Below, piece after piece: positions 1-12,118 of a DNA stretch of 64,000 nt (its first letter is position 1; each line of letters begins with the position of its first letter). A program made the translations under genes and the position numbers. This DNA comes from Prosopocoilus inquinatus (lineage: Eukaryota > Arthropoda > Insecta > Coleoptera > Lucanidae): contig CM069870.1 of assembly GCA_036172665.1 (NCBI GenBank), positions 62,062,212 to 62,126,211 on the forward strand, in the 5' to 3' direction. Under the pieces are notes generated by a model. The model worked only from the letters and a program-made list of their open reading frames with translations. It was not told the origin of the DNA and searched no databases.

Positions 1-660
1 TCTTTAAAAACCTTTAATAATGAACATTTTTTTGTTTCGATTATTAATAATTTCTTACATTTTAGTTTTTTTTTTAACATGTTTTTAGGCAGGTTGGGTT
101 CAGTTTAAAAGGACTGGCTTGACCTCGAAACATTTTTCACATTTTATTTTTTGAATTGTTTATTTTGTTTTAATTTTTAAGTTTAATGTTTCTTGTTTCA
201 ATCTTCCACAATTTAGTTTTTTGAAATTTCCTTAAAATCACTTAACATTTCTGTTTCGATTTTTGATCATTTTTTGGGTTGGATTCACTCGGGGTCATTT
301 AGTTGTATTGGTTCACCTTTGAAACGTTTTTAAAGTTTCAAATTTTGTTTTAAAAAGAGTTGGGTTTAGTTTAGCAGGGTTGGGTTCGTTTAGCTTCGGT
401 TTAGGTGGGTTGGGTTCACTTAAATTCGGCTTGGTTGAAGTCTTTTCTAATCTTCAAACCTAGCTTTTTTTAATTTCCCTAAAATTTTAAATTTTTATCA
501 TTTTTTATTTTGATATCTGATAATTCTTTACTTTTTTACCTTTCGTAAAATTATTTTCTTAGGTTGGGTGAATTATCTTCAGTTTAATTGAGGCGTTTCT
601 AATTTTGTGTTTCAAAAAGACAAAGAGAGAGATAGAAAAAAGATAAAACAATAGAATTTC
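1..660. repeat. T-rich degenerate interspersed repeat
   Basis: A short motif around GGTTGGGTTCAGTTTA recurs in diverged form at roughly 90, 277, 355, 377, 408 and 560, embedded in T-rich sequence with runs such as ATTTTTTT. The spacing is irregular, so this looks like a decayed tandem array rather than a clean satellite. No coding sequence is visible. It has no clear sequence match to the T-rich array at 43.4-45.1 kb, although the strand asymmetry is similar. Confidence 0.45.
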
Positions 661-1548
661 CTGGGTTGTTTAAGCAATGCTAATATTACCTACTATTATT
701 CAGGGTACAGAAATAATAGTGTTTTATTTTTTTAACGCTGCTCGATCGTTACTTCTACACATTTTAAGTGAGACCAAAAAATAACATTCGGTGAATTAAA
801 AGAAAAACTTCCAAGTAAGTATTCTATGTCAAATATAAAAAGTATTATTAATGATGTCATTATGACGCTTGTTCTAAAGAGAAAAATACTTTTCAAATTA
901 ACTCAAACGAGTTCAGTTTCGTAGAAGTACTGAAGGAGGTAGAAACCTTTGAGTCAAAATGTGACTTACGATAAGATCTATTATGACAAAAAAGACAGAC
1001 CACACAGAAAAATAGTACGTTGACATAAGCAGAAATTTGAAAATGACGTCTTCAAAAGCTTCATGAAAGATGAAAGACCATTGCCGTTTACTTACTAGAC
1101 TTGCTCTAATTTTGTCCTCCCCTGAACAAGATCCCAGCTACGCCCATGAGTAAAAAGAACCTCAGTATACTACGTACATGAAATGTTACCATATCACAGG
1201 CAAGAAATTTCGGAGGTACCACTTGTCTGGAACTCCTGAAATGTGCGAGAAAGAAATATTTAGCAAGATCAAAGACGCCTTCCTCTGTAGTCCGTATAAA
1301 CACGCCCAACGATACCGCACCCGATCATTAACGCAACGTTTCATAATAATAATCACTATTATCATTTACTAATTATTTTATTTAAAATTTTAATTCACTG
1401 AGAGAAGTAATGTTGGATTTATTTGTTTTACGATATCAACTATGGATGAATAAATCCGAAAGTTTATACACCAATTAGGTGAGTGCGTTATAAATGTCTT
1501 ACCTTCTCCCTTTTACATAAATCAAGTTTTGCTAATTTCGTTGCGAAC
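661..1548. other. Unannotated AT-rich stretch
   Basis: Only short frames without recognisable motifs are present. I see no RNA gene, repeat border or exon here. Confidence 0.4.
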
Positions 1549-1550
1549 TA

Positions 1551-1754
1551 AAATGCGTTCAATTAAATCCGGTATCGAGATGGCTTGGAACTTGCTTTTA
1601 TTTTATACCGGCATGTCGTAGCTTAGTACGTATATTGAATAACTGCGAACTGTCAGCGGTGTTTACTGTCAAAGGTTTTGTTTACATTTTCGAAGTATTG
1701 TGTTCCGTTATTTGTGTTTTGCTTTAATTCCTTTAAAAAAACAGTTCTTTTGGG
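1551..1754 (+). repeat. Left terminal inverted repeat of the DD41D element
   Basis: Pairs with 3058-3261 in reverse complement. Differences from the right copy are few, for example GGTATCGAG versus GTTATCGAG and TCGAAGTATTG versus TCGAGGTATTG. The similarity ends just after the shared ACAGTTCTTTTGG. Confidence 0.88.
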
Positions 1755-1790
1755 AACTAAACTGCCGAGAAATGTTTACATAGAGTGTTT

Positions 1791-2919
1791 ATGTTAGAAT
1801 CGTATTTTCGAAATGGACGTAAAATTGACGGCAATTGGGTATATTCTAGACCAGATTGTTTAGAAGAGTTCAGAGCTAAATTTCCGGAGTTGATTACTGA
1901 CTACAACCATTTTAATGCTACGCTGGATCGATGTGTTACGCTATTTCGTGAAACTGGAGGTGTCTTAAGAAAGGAAGGTTCTGGTCGTCCTCTTAAACGA
2001 AGTCAACAGGTTATCGATGATGGACGAGAAATCATGCAAAATAACCCAAAAACAACTGTTCGACAATTAGCGCAACAAATGGAAGTTTCAGTTGGAACAT
2101 CTCATGCGATGTTAAGAAAGGATTTACATTTATATCCTTATCGACTAACAGCAGTTCACGAATTGAAAGACATTGATATACCGCAGAGGTTAGAATTTTG
2201 CCAATGGTTTATAAACACTTTAAATAATGATGACGATACCCTACGGATGACTTTCTTTACTGATGAATCGTGGTTCTACTTGTCTGGATATGTAAATTCG
2301 CAGAATATGAGATCTTGGAATTCAGATAATCCTCATATGTTTGTTGAACGTCCATTGCATCCTGAAAAAATTGGTGTATGGGCCGCTATAAGTGGCAGAC
2401 GATTAATTGGACCAATTTTCTTTGAAGGTGTTTATAAATATATAAATCATAAAAATAATCTTTAAACTTATATTCGCATGTTAATTTTTAGGTACGCTTA
2501 ATGCAACAAGATACCGAAATGAAATTTTAAATGAATTTTTGGAGAACGTTCACGATGATGAGTTAGAAGGTGGTTACTTTCAACAAGATGGTGCAACACC
2601 CCACTGTACAGCAGAAACATTGGCCATGCTTCATGAATTTTATGATGACCGAATTATAAGTCTCAACACTCCAACACCATTTCCTCCGAGGTCGTGCGAT
2701 TTAACACCTTGTGATTATTTTTTATGGCCTTACCTTAAAAATTCAATATTTGCAACCCCTATGAACAATCTAGAAGAACTACAACGCCGAATAAGGCTAA
2801 AATTTGAAGAAATTAATCAAAATCCGAACTTGTTAGAAAATGTAGTCGTGAGTTCCCTTAAACGTAGAGTTTTAAAATGTTATGAAGTAGGTGGTGGGCA
2901 TCTTAAGCACCTTTTGTAA
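1791..2919 (+). CDS. Tc1/mariner-like transposase, two exons, intact
   Basis: Spliced product of 354 residues. Exon 1 runs 1791-2427 and exon 2 2492-2919; the 64 bp intron starts GTGTTTATA and ends TTTTTAG, and splicing restores a continuous FFEG-TLNATRY junction. Without splicing exon 1 reads into a stop at about 2463. The N-terminal third (helix-turn-helix region, KEGSGRP linker) resembles insect transposases with a DUF4817-like N-terminus. The catalytic triad is visible: FFTDES, YFQQDGATPH and TPCDYFLW, with 41 residues between the second and third Asp. The C-terminus ends in the family-typical GGHLKHLL. I chose the ATG at 1791; in-frame GTG at 1785 is unlikely in a eukaryote. AATAAA follows at 2921. 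No internal stop or frameshift was seen, so activity is possible but unproven. Confidence 0.86.
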
Positions 2920-3057
2920 AAAATAAATGTTTTCGTTAATTGCATTCTCTTATTCAATTTATAGAAAATCATAAATGGGTATAAAAAGTTGGGTTATGTT
3001 TATTATAATCATGTGGCTTAAGTTAACGCGACTTCATAAAATTTGCATTTGACATAA

Positions 3058-3261
3058 GCCAAAAGAACTGTTTTTTAATGGAATTAAAGCGACAACACAA
3101 ATAACGGAACACAATACCTCGAAAATGTAAACAAAACCTTTGACAGTAAACACCGCTGACAGTTCGCAGTTATTCAATATACGTACTAAGCTACGACGTG
3201 CCGGTATAAAATAAAAGCAAGTTCCAAGCCATCTCGATAACGGATTTAATTGAACGCATTT
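3058..3261 (-). repeat. Right terminal inverted repeat of the DD41D element
   Basis: Reverse-complement partner of 1551-1754, ending CGCATTT immediately before the TA duplication. Confidence 0.88.
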
Positions 3262-3654
3262 TATGAAAATACTGCTTACAATCCATGGAGAAAAAGTAAA
3301 GTCATTTTGATAAGTCTCTTAAAATTCATATGGAATGTGAAATTAGAATTTATTTGTACCTCTTTTTTAACATAATAACGTACCAAATACGGTATACGTG
3401 TCTTCTTGAAGTGCACTAATTTTTAAATCGCAGTACTTAAAATTGTAATGAAGTTACATTTATTTATTTCAATGAATTGAGGCATTTTGTTAACGCTTTT
3501 AAAATATTTTGATTAACCGGATGGTTTACATCGTTCGTGCACAAGGTCAAGCTAAACACTGACCTATCTTCGCGTGGTCATTTAACAGACGGCCGAGAGA
3601 ATTAAGCCACCATCCATTCATTAGCTATGCCAGCTGTTCTCAAACGGTTTGGTG

Positions 3655-3785
3655 AAAATTTGCCAGTGCATTTTTCTTGAAAACTATTAACTTTTTGTTA
3701 AGGACATATAAAATGAACCGTTGTCATTTATGGTGATATATTACAGATTTAAATATTTGCACACACTAAACAAACACCCGGTATA
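3655..3785 (+). repeat. Dispersed repeat copy A
   Basis: Contains GAAAACTATTAACTTTTTGT followed by TAAGGACAT, then CATTTATGG, ATTACAGATTT and TTTGCACA-like blocks. The same blocks occur in the same order on the minus strand at 52.80-52.92 kb, so both are copies of one diverged dispersed repeat. It closes near a CACCCGGTATAC sequence that may be an element end. No coding capacity was recognised. Confidence 0.6.
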
Positions 3786-6700
3786 CAAATAAAGAATGCT
3801 CTGCAAAAATTAAGAATATTTTTCAATTCTGGAACCAGATGTATGTATATTAGAGGAAACTCGTAACATAATTCTAGTGATTGCAGCATTATCCTTACGC
3901 TGAAGGACACACAGCAATTTGTCTCTTTCACTCAATTCGTTTAAGAGAATTCCCTTTATATGACAGCGGCGTCCGTAAAATATTATTTCGCAGATGTATA
4001 AACCGAGAAGTCTCATTTCGAAATTCCAGAAATTCGTCTCGCAAATCCTTCCACATACATAACATATTTCAATCGAATGAATCTAATGCGAGCAAACTGC
4101 AATTTTGCAGCGTCTTATTTAATTTGAAATCCGCCGCCCTCAGCAAGATGCTAATTTAATTTTCCTCGTTCCGTTTTATTTAACCTATTTTTTAAGCGCT
4201 CGATGCATGTTGATGCTACACAGGGTGGGTCGGTGAACGGTTTTCGAAATGAGAATATGTTTGTATCGAATCTGTGCATGGGGCACGTTTATTAAAAAGT
4301 TGCGAGTGGAAAGTTCGAAGAGGATGTTTGCATAAAATTTTATTATGAAGTTCGGAGTAAATAATACAGGCGCTGTCTGCAGAATTAATAAATTCATGGA
4401 AACTATATTGAAGCGGACGTATATGTAATTTTATCCTGCTTAATATCACCATCTGAAGTTTCGTAGCATCGGTACCTAACTTAATATAGCCGTTGTTAAA
4501 ACAAGAACAGAACTTTTATATTCAGAGAAATGGATGAAGCAGTCACGAAACAATTTCCAATGAGAAAGTCTCCTTCCTGACTAATCGAATGTATATCTAT
4601 TATATCGGAATAGGGGATGTTGTTTTTTGATTAGTTTCGTTCACGGTGAACGATACATTAGGTCATATCACAAGAACACTCGGCCCTGTGTCGATATGTG
4701 CATGAAAGCGCGAGAGCGACAGCTGAAAGAGAAGTTCAAACATCGCTGCTCGAGAGAGGACGGTTTTTAATCCTTCAACATGAGATAACATTAGAATATT
4801 TCTCGCAGTTGCGTGCACGTTCCGAACTCCCCCGCTACTACCTATTGATTCTTTACTATGGTTTCGTTTAATAGTATACGCTGGCTGGTATCGATTTAGT
4901 ATTTATGTTCGTCTAATTCCATGTTTTCCACGTTCGAAATGTAATTGTGTATTATTTATTTTTAATCACATGAAATTATTTCCGAAAAATTCAGTACAAA
5001 AGCACACGTTTAATTGCGTTTTTGCATATTCGGTATAATTAAATGAAACGTTATTTATAAAACCGATTTGCAAAGGGCAAATTTCATTGGGTTCATTGAT
5101 TTCCTGTCGTTATTTACACTAGGTACTCATAAATGAACGTGATTAGAATCAAATCGAGAGGCTGACAACGTATTTATTTTAATGATGCTTTTTAATTTAG
5201 TTAATGCTTTATTACGGTTTGTTCTGAATTAAATAAAAAATACTAATTCGTCAGGTTTAATTAATTAAGCCATACATCATAAACGAAGGTTAAATAGCGT
5301 GCTGAATTTCAGTACCTTTATAAAAAAAATTAATCATGCCAAATAAACTACTTTTATTGAAACCCTACATATAACCGACACAAGTATTTGCTTCAAAGCA
5401 ATGAACAAAGTAAAGCAAATCAAGTAATTTAAAAGAAAAATCAATGCTAAACGTAAATAGTTTCAATATTAAAAGACAGTCAATCATGAAAAGACAAACG
5501 TAGTAGAATCCACCCAACCGTTTTCAGCAACAGCACCTTCGCGTTGGTTTGCCTATAGACGCGGCAACGTCGCTTTGTTTGCTGAAAATGATCGTTATGC
5601 CTCGTTTGAAATGTTAGCTTCTTATTTAAAGTTAAATCAGTTGTAATTAGTTTGATTAATTATAAAATAAGTTGAAAGTTAACTGGGAGAGCAGCTACAG
5701 CTAAACTTTGCCTCTTTATAGTTCTCTTGAGTTGAAACAGTTTCCTTCGTTTGATTGCAGTGTATTATTTACTATTATTATTATTTGTCTTTTGTTCAAA
5801 TATTCTATCGTCACATTTTTCCGATTAGTTGCACCATCTTGATACATTTGAGCAACTAAGGAAGACGGAAATGCGCTCTGGCATGGTATCATTTCGCCTC
5901 TACCGAACGCGACAAATTCGAAACAAGTTGTGTGTGATCATTGTTTCGTGAACCTGTGCGATTAGTGATTGCAAGAATCAATTAAAACAGTTTATCTGGA
6001 AGTTAAGTGACTCGACGTGTCTTCTTCTGAAGGCACTTTAAAGGCATTTTAATTCCAAACGAATCGTTTAATTTAGACAGATTCGTTTTACGGGGAGCTC
6101 ATCTAACTGAAGCTATTTTTATTTGGAGCTATGATTATTGAAGTTTATTGGACATATTCTTGTCGGTTCCTTCGTACTTGCTGCGACACGTACATGGGTA
6201 CGACCGAAGCGCACCAAAACTCAAAAAAATAATAATCTAGACTATGACGTACAGAAGAGCTGCGTAACTAAGCCTACTCAGTGGAGACGGCGTGGGGGAT
6301 TTAGAAGATGCTACGATAAAGTTCTTGTAATACATCTCATCAATGTTAAGAACAAAGAAAACAGAGAGAAACCAAAAATGGTAATAAAAAGTAAAGGCAC
6401 AATGTATCTTCTTAGAAGGAAAACTGGAAATTAGAAATTGATATAATGCGAATCTTCCTGCAAGGCGGCGCATTAAAAGTACAAGAAATACTGAAAATTA
6501 GGATAAATAATTAAAACATCGTTAGAGAAGCAGGAGAATAAAAAGACAACAAGATAATAAGAACGTTTTGCAACAAATGAAAATCAAATTATATGTAAAT
6601 GATGACACACGGCATAACGTTATTATTTAGAAAGTGCGTCGAAATATACCAAATGCTTCTTAAGTTATAACCAGAGAAAAGAATTCAGACCACTTAGTGT

Positions 6701-7600
6701 TGAACGCTTTTTACGTCGAATATACTATGCGATGCATCGAATTGTTATTGAGTGGAAGGGGAAGGAGTGAAATGCAAGCGTTCGCACCTTATGGGCGAGG
6801 CTGATACAGTCCGAGTACTAAATTTTCGTACCGTTCGCGGAACACGTGGCCCGAATTCTTTTCCTTGGTTATAACTACAGAACGGATCTTGGTACATATA
6901 CCAGTGATTTGAATCACTGTCGTACTACATTCAAATCAACGCAGGACGCGAAGGCGCAATCACCCGCTCCTACTCCTCCTTTCCACCGGTACTTACGTGT
7001 AACAAGTTCCGTTCTTCACAACTTAAAACATGGGGATTGGGTTTTAAATCAAACCATAATTTGAAGTTATCAAAAATAATGCATAAACTTTAATTATCGA
7101 CACGTTTCTCTTGTTTAAAAATATTTGCATCTTTTTATTTAAAAGAAGTGCATTTTATGTTCAAAGGAATTTAAGTATTTTTTTTAACGTTAAAAAAATT
7201 GAGTACACACTGCCAGAGAAAATTTTAATTAAGTAGTTCTCTGCAACAGTGAGGAGGCAAAAGTAACCAGTGTTTGCTTAAACAGTAGAAGCGAACCAAA
7301 AGCTTATCAGGAACTTTTTGTTTACATTCATTTTTACATTTTACATTCATTACATACAACTTGCCAGACTGCCGCTTGCTCTTTCAATTAACTTGAGCTA
7401 ATATTTAATTATCGCTTCGATTTTAATATTCCCCGCCAATAATTCATTTTATATTTCATTTTATTCATATATAACAAATTATGTATACTAATCATAACCA
7501 TGTACTGTTCGTCTCGTACCTGTATATAAAATCAGAAAAGAATTTGTATCCTGCGATAGGTGATACGTAGATATTTAAAGCAGTGGCTTTTAGTCAGCTT
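3786..7600. other. Unannotated intergenic sequence
   Basis: No gene recognised. A 98-residue frame at 6138-6434 has no identifiable domain. An ACACAGGGTGGG sequence at 4217 resembles the ends of other inverted-repeat elements in the window but has no partner that I could find. Confidence 0.4.
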
Positions 7601-7639
7601 TGCTTCATAAAAGCGCGAATAGTTCAACCGCACAAGTTC

Positions 7640-7912
7640 CACAAACATTTTGCATTTGACAGCGATAAATCCGGGCTCGAAGTTTCGGCAGACCGCGAAA
7701 CTATTAGAGAAATTTCACGAATCGAAAAGCTCGCCCTCGCGCCTTAAAGCTTGCGATTTCTTCAACAACTTTCCCGGGCGATAATTTGCTTCGGGCGGAT
7801 AACTTCTTCGCGTGAATTTTTCATAGTCTCCAAGGTACGAAAAAAAAATTGTTACTTCTAACGAAATTAAATTGAGCTTGTCTCGCCGCGTCGGTCGGAT
7901 TGACAAGTTCGG
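7640..7912 (+). repeat. Diverged direct duplication, copy 1
   Basis: Aligns by eye to 9650-9932 on the same strand. Shared blocks include TTTTGCATTTGACAGCGATA, AAAGCTCGCCCTCGC, TTAAAGCTTGCGATTTCTT, TTCGGGCGGATAACTTC, AACGAAATTAAATTG and CGGATTGACAAGTTCG. Substitutions and small indels suggest an old duplication. A shorter second block (8001-8048 against 9322-9370) is also shared, but its order relative to the main block is reversed. There is no protein-like reading in common. Confidence 0.75.
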
Positions 7913-8000
7913 TAGTGACTACGTTTACGTCATAGCTGCGTAAACCGGTTACTTTTAAGCAATTTCGCACAATCAATTAATACCATTCAGATGACAGGAA

Positions 8001-8048
8001 ATAATTATTTCCCTGTCCATAAACATTCCCGACCGTTCATATCGAATG
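8001..8048 (+). repeat. Short duplicated block
   Basis: GAAATAATTATTTCCC followed by a CATAAACATTCCCGACCG stretch matches 9322-9370 in diverged form. It lies after the larger duplicated block here but before it in the second copy. Confidence 0.6.
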
Positions 8049-8149
8049 TTGTAGTTATTTATTTTAGAAGTTTAGAATTTATGAAAGTTCATGCATTCTC
8101 GGGCTATCTCTGAAGCACTAGCATATTTGTTTACGTTAGTAGTTTGGTA

Positions 8150-8945
8150 ATAAGATATGAGGGCGTGTTTAGTCTTGGCAGCAAAGAAACGGCAGAGACG
8201 GCAGTCTCCCAAGGGCTAGCGCGGAAGGCGAAACGTGTCGGTAAACGGGGCCACGGATGGGCCTGGTGATATATGTGGGGCCACGGTGTGTTGCCGGACA
8301 TGAGGTAGAGGGTGTCTGCAGTATATGACCTGAGACGGTATATTCTAGCAGAAGTGTTAGGGCGGTATATTCTAACGATTGGCAATGCGGTTTGAGGGTC
8401 ATGAGTCATGAGTTATGCGGAGGTATTCTGGTAGCAGAATATTGTCCGGGACGCGATCCGGGGCGTTGGCCAGAGAATGCTACCGTGTAATAACATACGG
8501 TATCGGGGCTCTTGCCGCGGCGTGCAAGCAGCGCCGATGAAAAGCACGGTACCATCAAAGCAATTAGCTGTATTCTGCATTCTTTGTGAGTCGGAATCCG
8601 GTTGATTGCATTCCTGACCAGGTGATGGCATTGAGCTATCCAGAAAGGTCTGACATGATGATGTTATTGGACTGGCGCGGAGTGGTGCTTGACACTCACG
8701 CAGTCGGTGCATCAACTGATCCTGAGAACGTATGCTCGGGAGGCAAGGTATGCTAATATCCATCGGGAGGGATGGGTTTTGTATCCACAGGTGAATGTGG
8801 GGGGTAATGCATGCGAAGATAAGAAGTCAGAGTCAGCGAGGATGACTTCCCCAGTGTCCAATATCATTATGAGGGAGCTTCAGCTTCTAGATTCGCCGTT
8901 GAAGCAGGTGGGGCCGGGAGAACGGCCCCGGTAAGTGGAATGTTC
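8150..8945 (+). repeat. GC-rich dispersed repeat, long copy
   Basis: Clearly more GC-rich than its surroundings. The segment from about 8700 to 8940 aligns to 54430-54630 on the same strand: TGATCCTGAGAA, AGGCAAGGTATGCTAATATC, ATGCATGCGAAG, a TCTAGATT block, then a GGGCC/CCCCGG hairpin followed by GTAAGT (here) or GTGAGT (there). The open frames inside show no recognised protein. Origin unknown; a fragment of a transposable-element terminal region is one possibility. Confidence 0.6.
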
Positions 8946-9064
8946 TATTTTACTGAATAGATACTCGTAAAGAGTTACTTATAATTTGCATCGAATTGGA
9001 ATGTGATGCCCGGGAGCTAAGACATTTACCTTCAGCGACTGTTGCGGTCAGGGTAGTGAGAAAG

Positions 9065-9090
9065 AAAGAAAGAAAGAACATTAGGAATGA
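9065..9090 (+). repeat. (GAAA)n microsatellite
   Basis: A short run of GAAA repeats, about five units, with no other feature attached. Confidence 0.8.
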
Positions 9091-9321
9091 GAGACCTAAC
9101 CAATGGTGAGTGAATGTTTATTGTAACTCCGTCCTCAGATAATATTGTTTGTTTATAATATTTAAACAAAAAAAATCTAGCCAACCAAAGGAACAAAATT
9201 TTAAAAAATGTATCCTTTTCTTTTACTTTGGGTAACTGTGCCTAATTTTATCCTTATTTATCTTAAATAATTTTTTTAACAACAACAATACTATCTAAAA
9301 ATGCGTTAAACAAAACGACGT

Positions 9322-9370
9322 GAAATAATTAGTTCCCCGCCCATGCACAATCCCGAGCGTTTATATCGAA
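9322..9370 (+). repeat. Short duplicated block, second copy
   Basis: Partner of 8001-8048; see that entry for the shared motifs. Confidence 0.6.
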
Positions 9371-9649
9371 CTTTAATTCGTCCAATCGATTTGGTTTTAT
9401 GCAATCCGACTTTGTGCTTTTTAAGATTGGATTTTGTTATTTAAGCCGATCTATTGAAATGCACTTGTGTTTATATCGACATACTTTAATCCGACTACAG
9501 TGTTTTAATCGGCTTACTTGGCTCCATATAAACATAGTCAGCGTATCAACGAAACATCAAGATATCTCGCTGGATAAAGCTTATAAAATCAAAACAAAAT
9601 TTGTATGTTTCGAAAGGTAATATGTGTTTAAAGCAATGCCTTTATATTT

Positions 9650-9932
9650 TAAAAGCATATGTTTTGCATTTGACAGCGATAAATCCGTGCTCAAAGTTTC
9701 GGTAGATCGCGAAACTATTCGAGAAATTTCCCTAGTCTAAAAGCTCGCCCTCGCTCCTTAAAGCTTGCGATTTCTTTAACAACTTTCCCAGGCAATAATT
9801 CTCTTCGGGCGGATAACTTCCTCGCATGAATTTTTTAGAATCCCGAGGTGCAAAAAAATGGTTTCTCTTAACGAAATTAAATTGGCCTTGTCAGCACCGC
9901 CACCGTCCATCGATCGGATTGACAAGTTCGTT
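9650..9932 (+). repeat. Diverged direct duplication, copy 2
   Basis: Partner of 7640-7912. This copy carries an extra CAGCACCGCCACCGTCCATC stretch shortly before the shared GATTGACAAGTTCG end. Confidence 0.75.
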
Positions 9933-10880
9933 AGCGTATCGCCGCCAAATCAGAAAATCCCTTTAGACAGGGGGGAGAGTTCTCCCTCGAAGAAAATATG
10001 TACGTATATCTAAGACGAAAAGTGATCTTGCATATTATTTCGCCTTTGTGCAAACAAAGGGATTAAGGCTTTGTTAAAACGAAAATCCGGGCGCTAACAA
10101 ACGACAAATCCGAAATTGAGAGGGAACAAGAGTCAAAGACTTCGAGGGCATTGCATGGCACGCCTTGGCAGGGCGAATTGCTGGTTTTAATGCAATGGCA
10201 TTTTGATCCCCGCGAAAGTTTTACGAGGCGCTGGTTTTACTGCTCGAGTGCTCTTCTCACTGCAATAAAGTCGTTGAAAAATTTAATCTTAGATTTTACG
10301 ACCAACTAATTGCGTTGTGCCACTTTTTTTTTCTGGTGCAAAGCAAAACTAATAATTGTAAAAAAGTTTGGAACTTAAATTATAATAGTTCAAGTTAGGC
10401 TATTCGATTAAGAGCTTTATTGTATGAAGGAGGTCGACAACAACGAGAAGACAAATAAGAGCAAGAAATTATTTGCAAATAAATGAGAGATTGTATTTTA
10501 AATTCGTTTTTTTACTTTCGGATTTACACAAAATTCAACATGCATATTTTAGGCAAAAATCGTTTAGTTGCATTTCATAGGTGCGATTATCGACACAGGT
10601 CTACCATGAATGACCGACCGACGTCTGCTTACGGTGCAGATCAAAATCTCTTCGGTCAAGAAACGTACGCAAATTAACGATGTAATAGAGGGAATTCCAT
10701 GTTGAATCCGAGTTACTTGACCTTACTTGCAGTGCTGGACAAGCGGATCTTATTTCATTAAAAGCAGATAACGCACTCGCTCTTTATTGTGATTTCGCCG
10801 AGATGCTGACTATTTTGTATTTCAACCTTTTAGAAAACGACTTGACTATTCCATTTATTAATATAATTAGGCTTGATTTA
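9933..10880. other. Unannotated sequence
   Basis: No gene, repeat border or RNA recognised. Confidence 0.4.
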
Positions 10881-10978
10881 TATTTAAAATTAGAAAAAAC
10901 TTACATGTCATGATTTTCAAACATCAACATTAGGTTTCTTGATCATTAATTTAAATTAAAAACTGCTTTTTAATACTC
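10880..10978 (-). repeat. Putative 3' LTR remnant of the copia element
   Basis: Direct repeat of 14066-14170, immediately beyond the RNase H fragment. Exact ends are uncertain. Confidence 0.6.
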
Positions 10979-11327
10979 TCTTAGTTTTAATTTTAATTAA
11001 AAACAGTGAACACCTAAACGTATAAAAAAATATCTCAAAACGTGAACGGGGAAGGCCCTTTGTAAGCAGATTTGCTAATTGATTTTCTCCTTCAATGTAC
11101 ATAACTTCCAAATCAGCATCATTGACTTTTTCTCTGACAAAATGATCACGTATGTCGATGTGCTTACTTTTACAGTGAAACTCTGAGTTTTTTGTTAAAC
11201 GAATTGCACTTATGTTGTCGATGTACAGGACAGGCTTACTTACGCCATTTGTCATTTCTGTTATTAGTCTTCTCAGCCAAATCAATTGCCTTGCAGCTTC
11301 GCTGGCTGAAATGTACCCTGCTTCCAT
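10956..11327 (-). pseudogene. Copia RNase H fragment
   Basis: This frame of about 123 residues carries copia RNase H hallmarks: EAARQLIWLRRLI, YIDNISAIRL, the SKHIDIRDHF block, then ENQLANLLTKGLPRSRFE at the end. Family copies usually read NPEFHxRSKHIDIRYHF and ADILTKxLPR, so it is close to consensus but detached from the upstream reverse transcriptase by stops. The tail of the frame runs into the LTR remnant. It is part of the decayed element and unlikely to be functional. Confidence 0.85.
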
Positions 11328-11499
11328 GGTGGAAACTGAAACGCTTTTCTGTTTTTGGCTGACATCAAGAAAATTAAACTACCTACTGCCTTACGATTTG
11401 GTATTTTCTTCTTCTTCATGCGTCACTCCACTTGTTTCAGCTGGGGTTTTCACGGGTTTGGCATCACTCATGCCAAATCTGAGCAATAATTTTTCAACG

Positions 11500-12010
11500 T
11501 AAACTCTTTGACCAAGTGATAATGACCCATCATTTTGTTTGATCACAGTACCTAAGTAGCAATCAGGAGTTGAGACCTTAATTCAAACTCCTTTTCCATC
11601 CCAATCAAAAAGTTATCAATATCAGTCACATCAGTTCCTGCTACAAGCCCATCATCAACGTAACAAATTACAACGACTTTCTTACCATTTTTATGGTAAA
11701 CGTATAAGCATGGATCTGATTAACTTCTGTTGAATCCTAGTTTAGGACCATTCCATCCGAGCGCTTAAACGCCAAAATCACCTTGCGTTTCATGTAATCT
11801 ATATTAGTCGTTAAAAACGGCGCGTTGTATTAGATTTTAATGCACCTTCAACACTTGGTACTCCTTTTGCGATATACACGAAGTTGTTTAAATGAATTGG
11901 AAGTTTCACCAATCTTCCAGATTTTGTAGTGATCATCAGTGTCAAGATAATCGTTGTTGCTACATTTAGCATTTTCTCCCTCTGAGATACGTGATGATAA
12001 GCTTATGCTC
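11500..12010 (-). pseudogene. Copia reverse transcriptase remnant
   Basis: The minus strand around 11650-11700 reads CYVDDGLVAG, the YVDD active-site motif of copia reverse transcriptases, followed by residues compatible with the palm region. The remaining stretch is interrupted by several stops and frame changes, so no long frame survives. It lies between the RNase H fragment and the integrase fragment, as expected for this family. Confidence 0.75.
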
Positions 12011-12118
12011 ATTTCGGATACCTTATTGCTTTTTTAAAATGTTTATGTTGTGAAAATGACGTAAGCACCACAAGACCATTAAATACTCAAAAACAATCTC
12101 GCTCTTCAGAATAACCTA

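Larger units (their letters stand above)
1551..3261 (+). mobile_element. Complete Tc1/mariner-superfamily transposon (DD41D spacing)
   Basis: A 1711 bp element bounded by TA on both sides (1549-1550 and 3262-3263), the expected target duplication of this superfamily. The ends are long inverted repeats of about 204 bp starting AAATGCGTTCAATT; the right end is the reverse complement with only scattered mismatches. Between them lies one transposase gene with a small intron. Long terminal repeats, intact TA borders and an apparently undamaged transposase make this the best-preserved DNA transposon here. Confidence 0.9.

Noticed and set aside
6138..6434. 98-residue frame considered as a small gene
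   Set aside because: No domain, splice support or codon pattern recognised; composition looks random.
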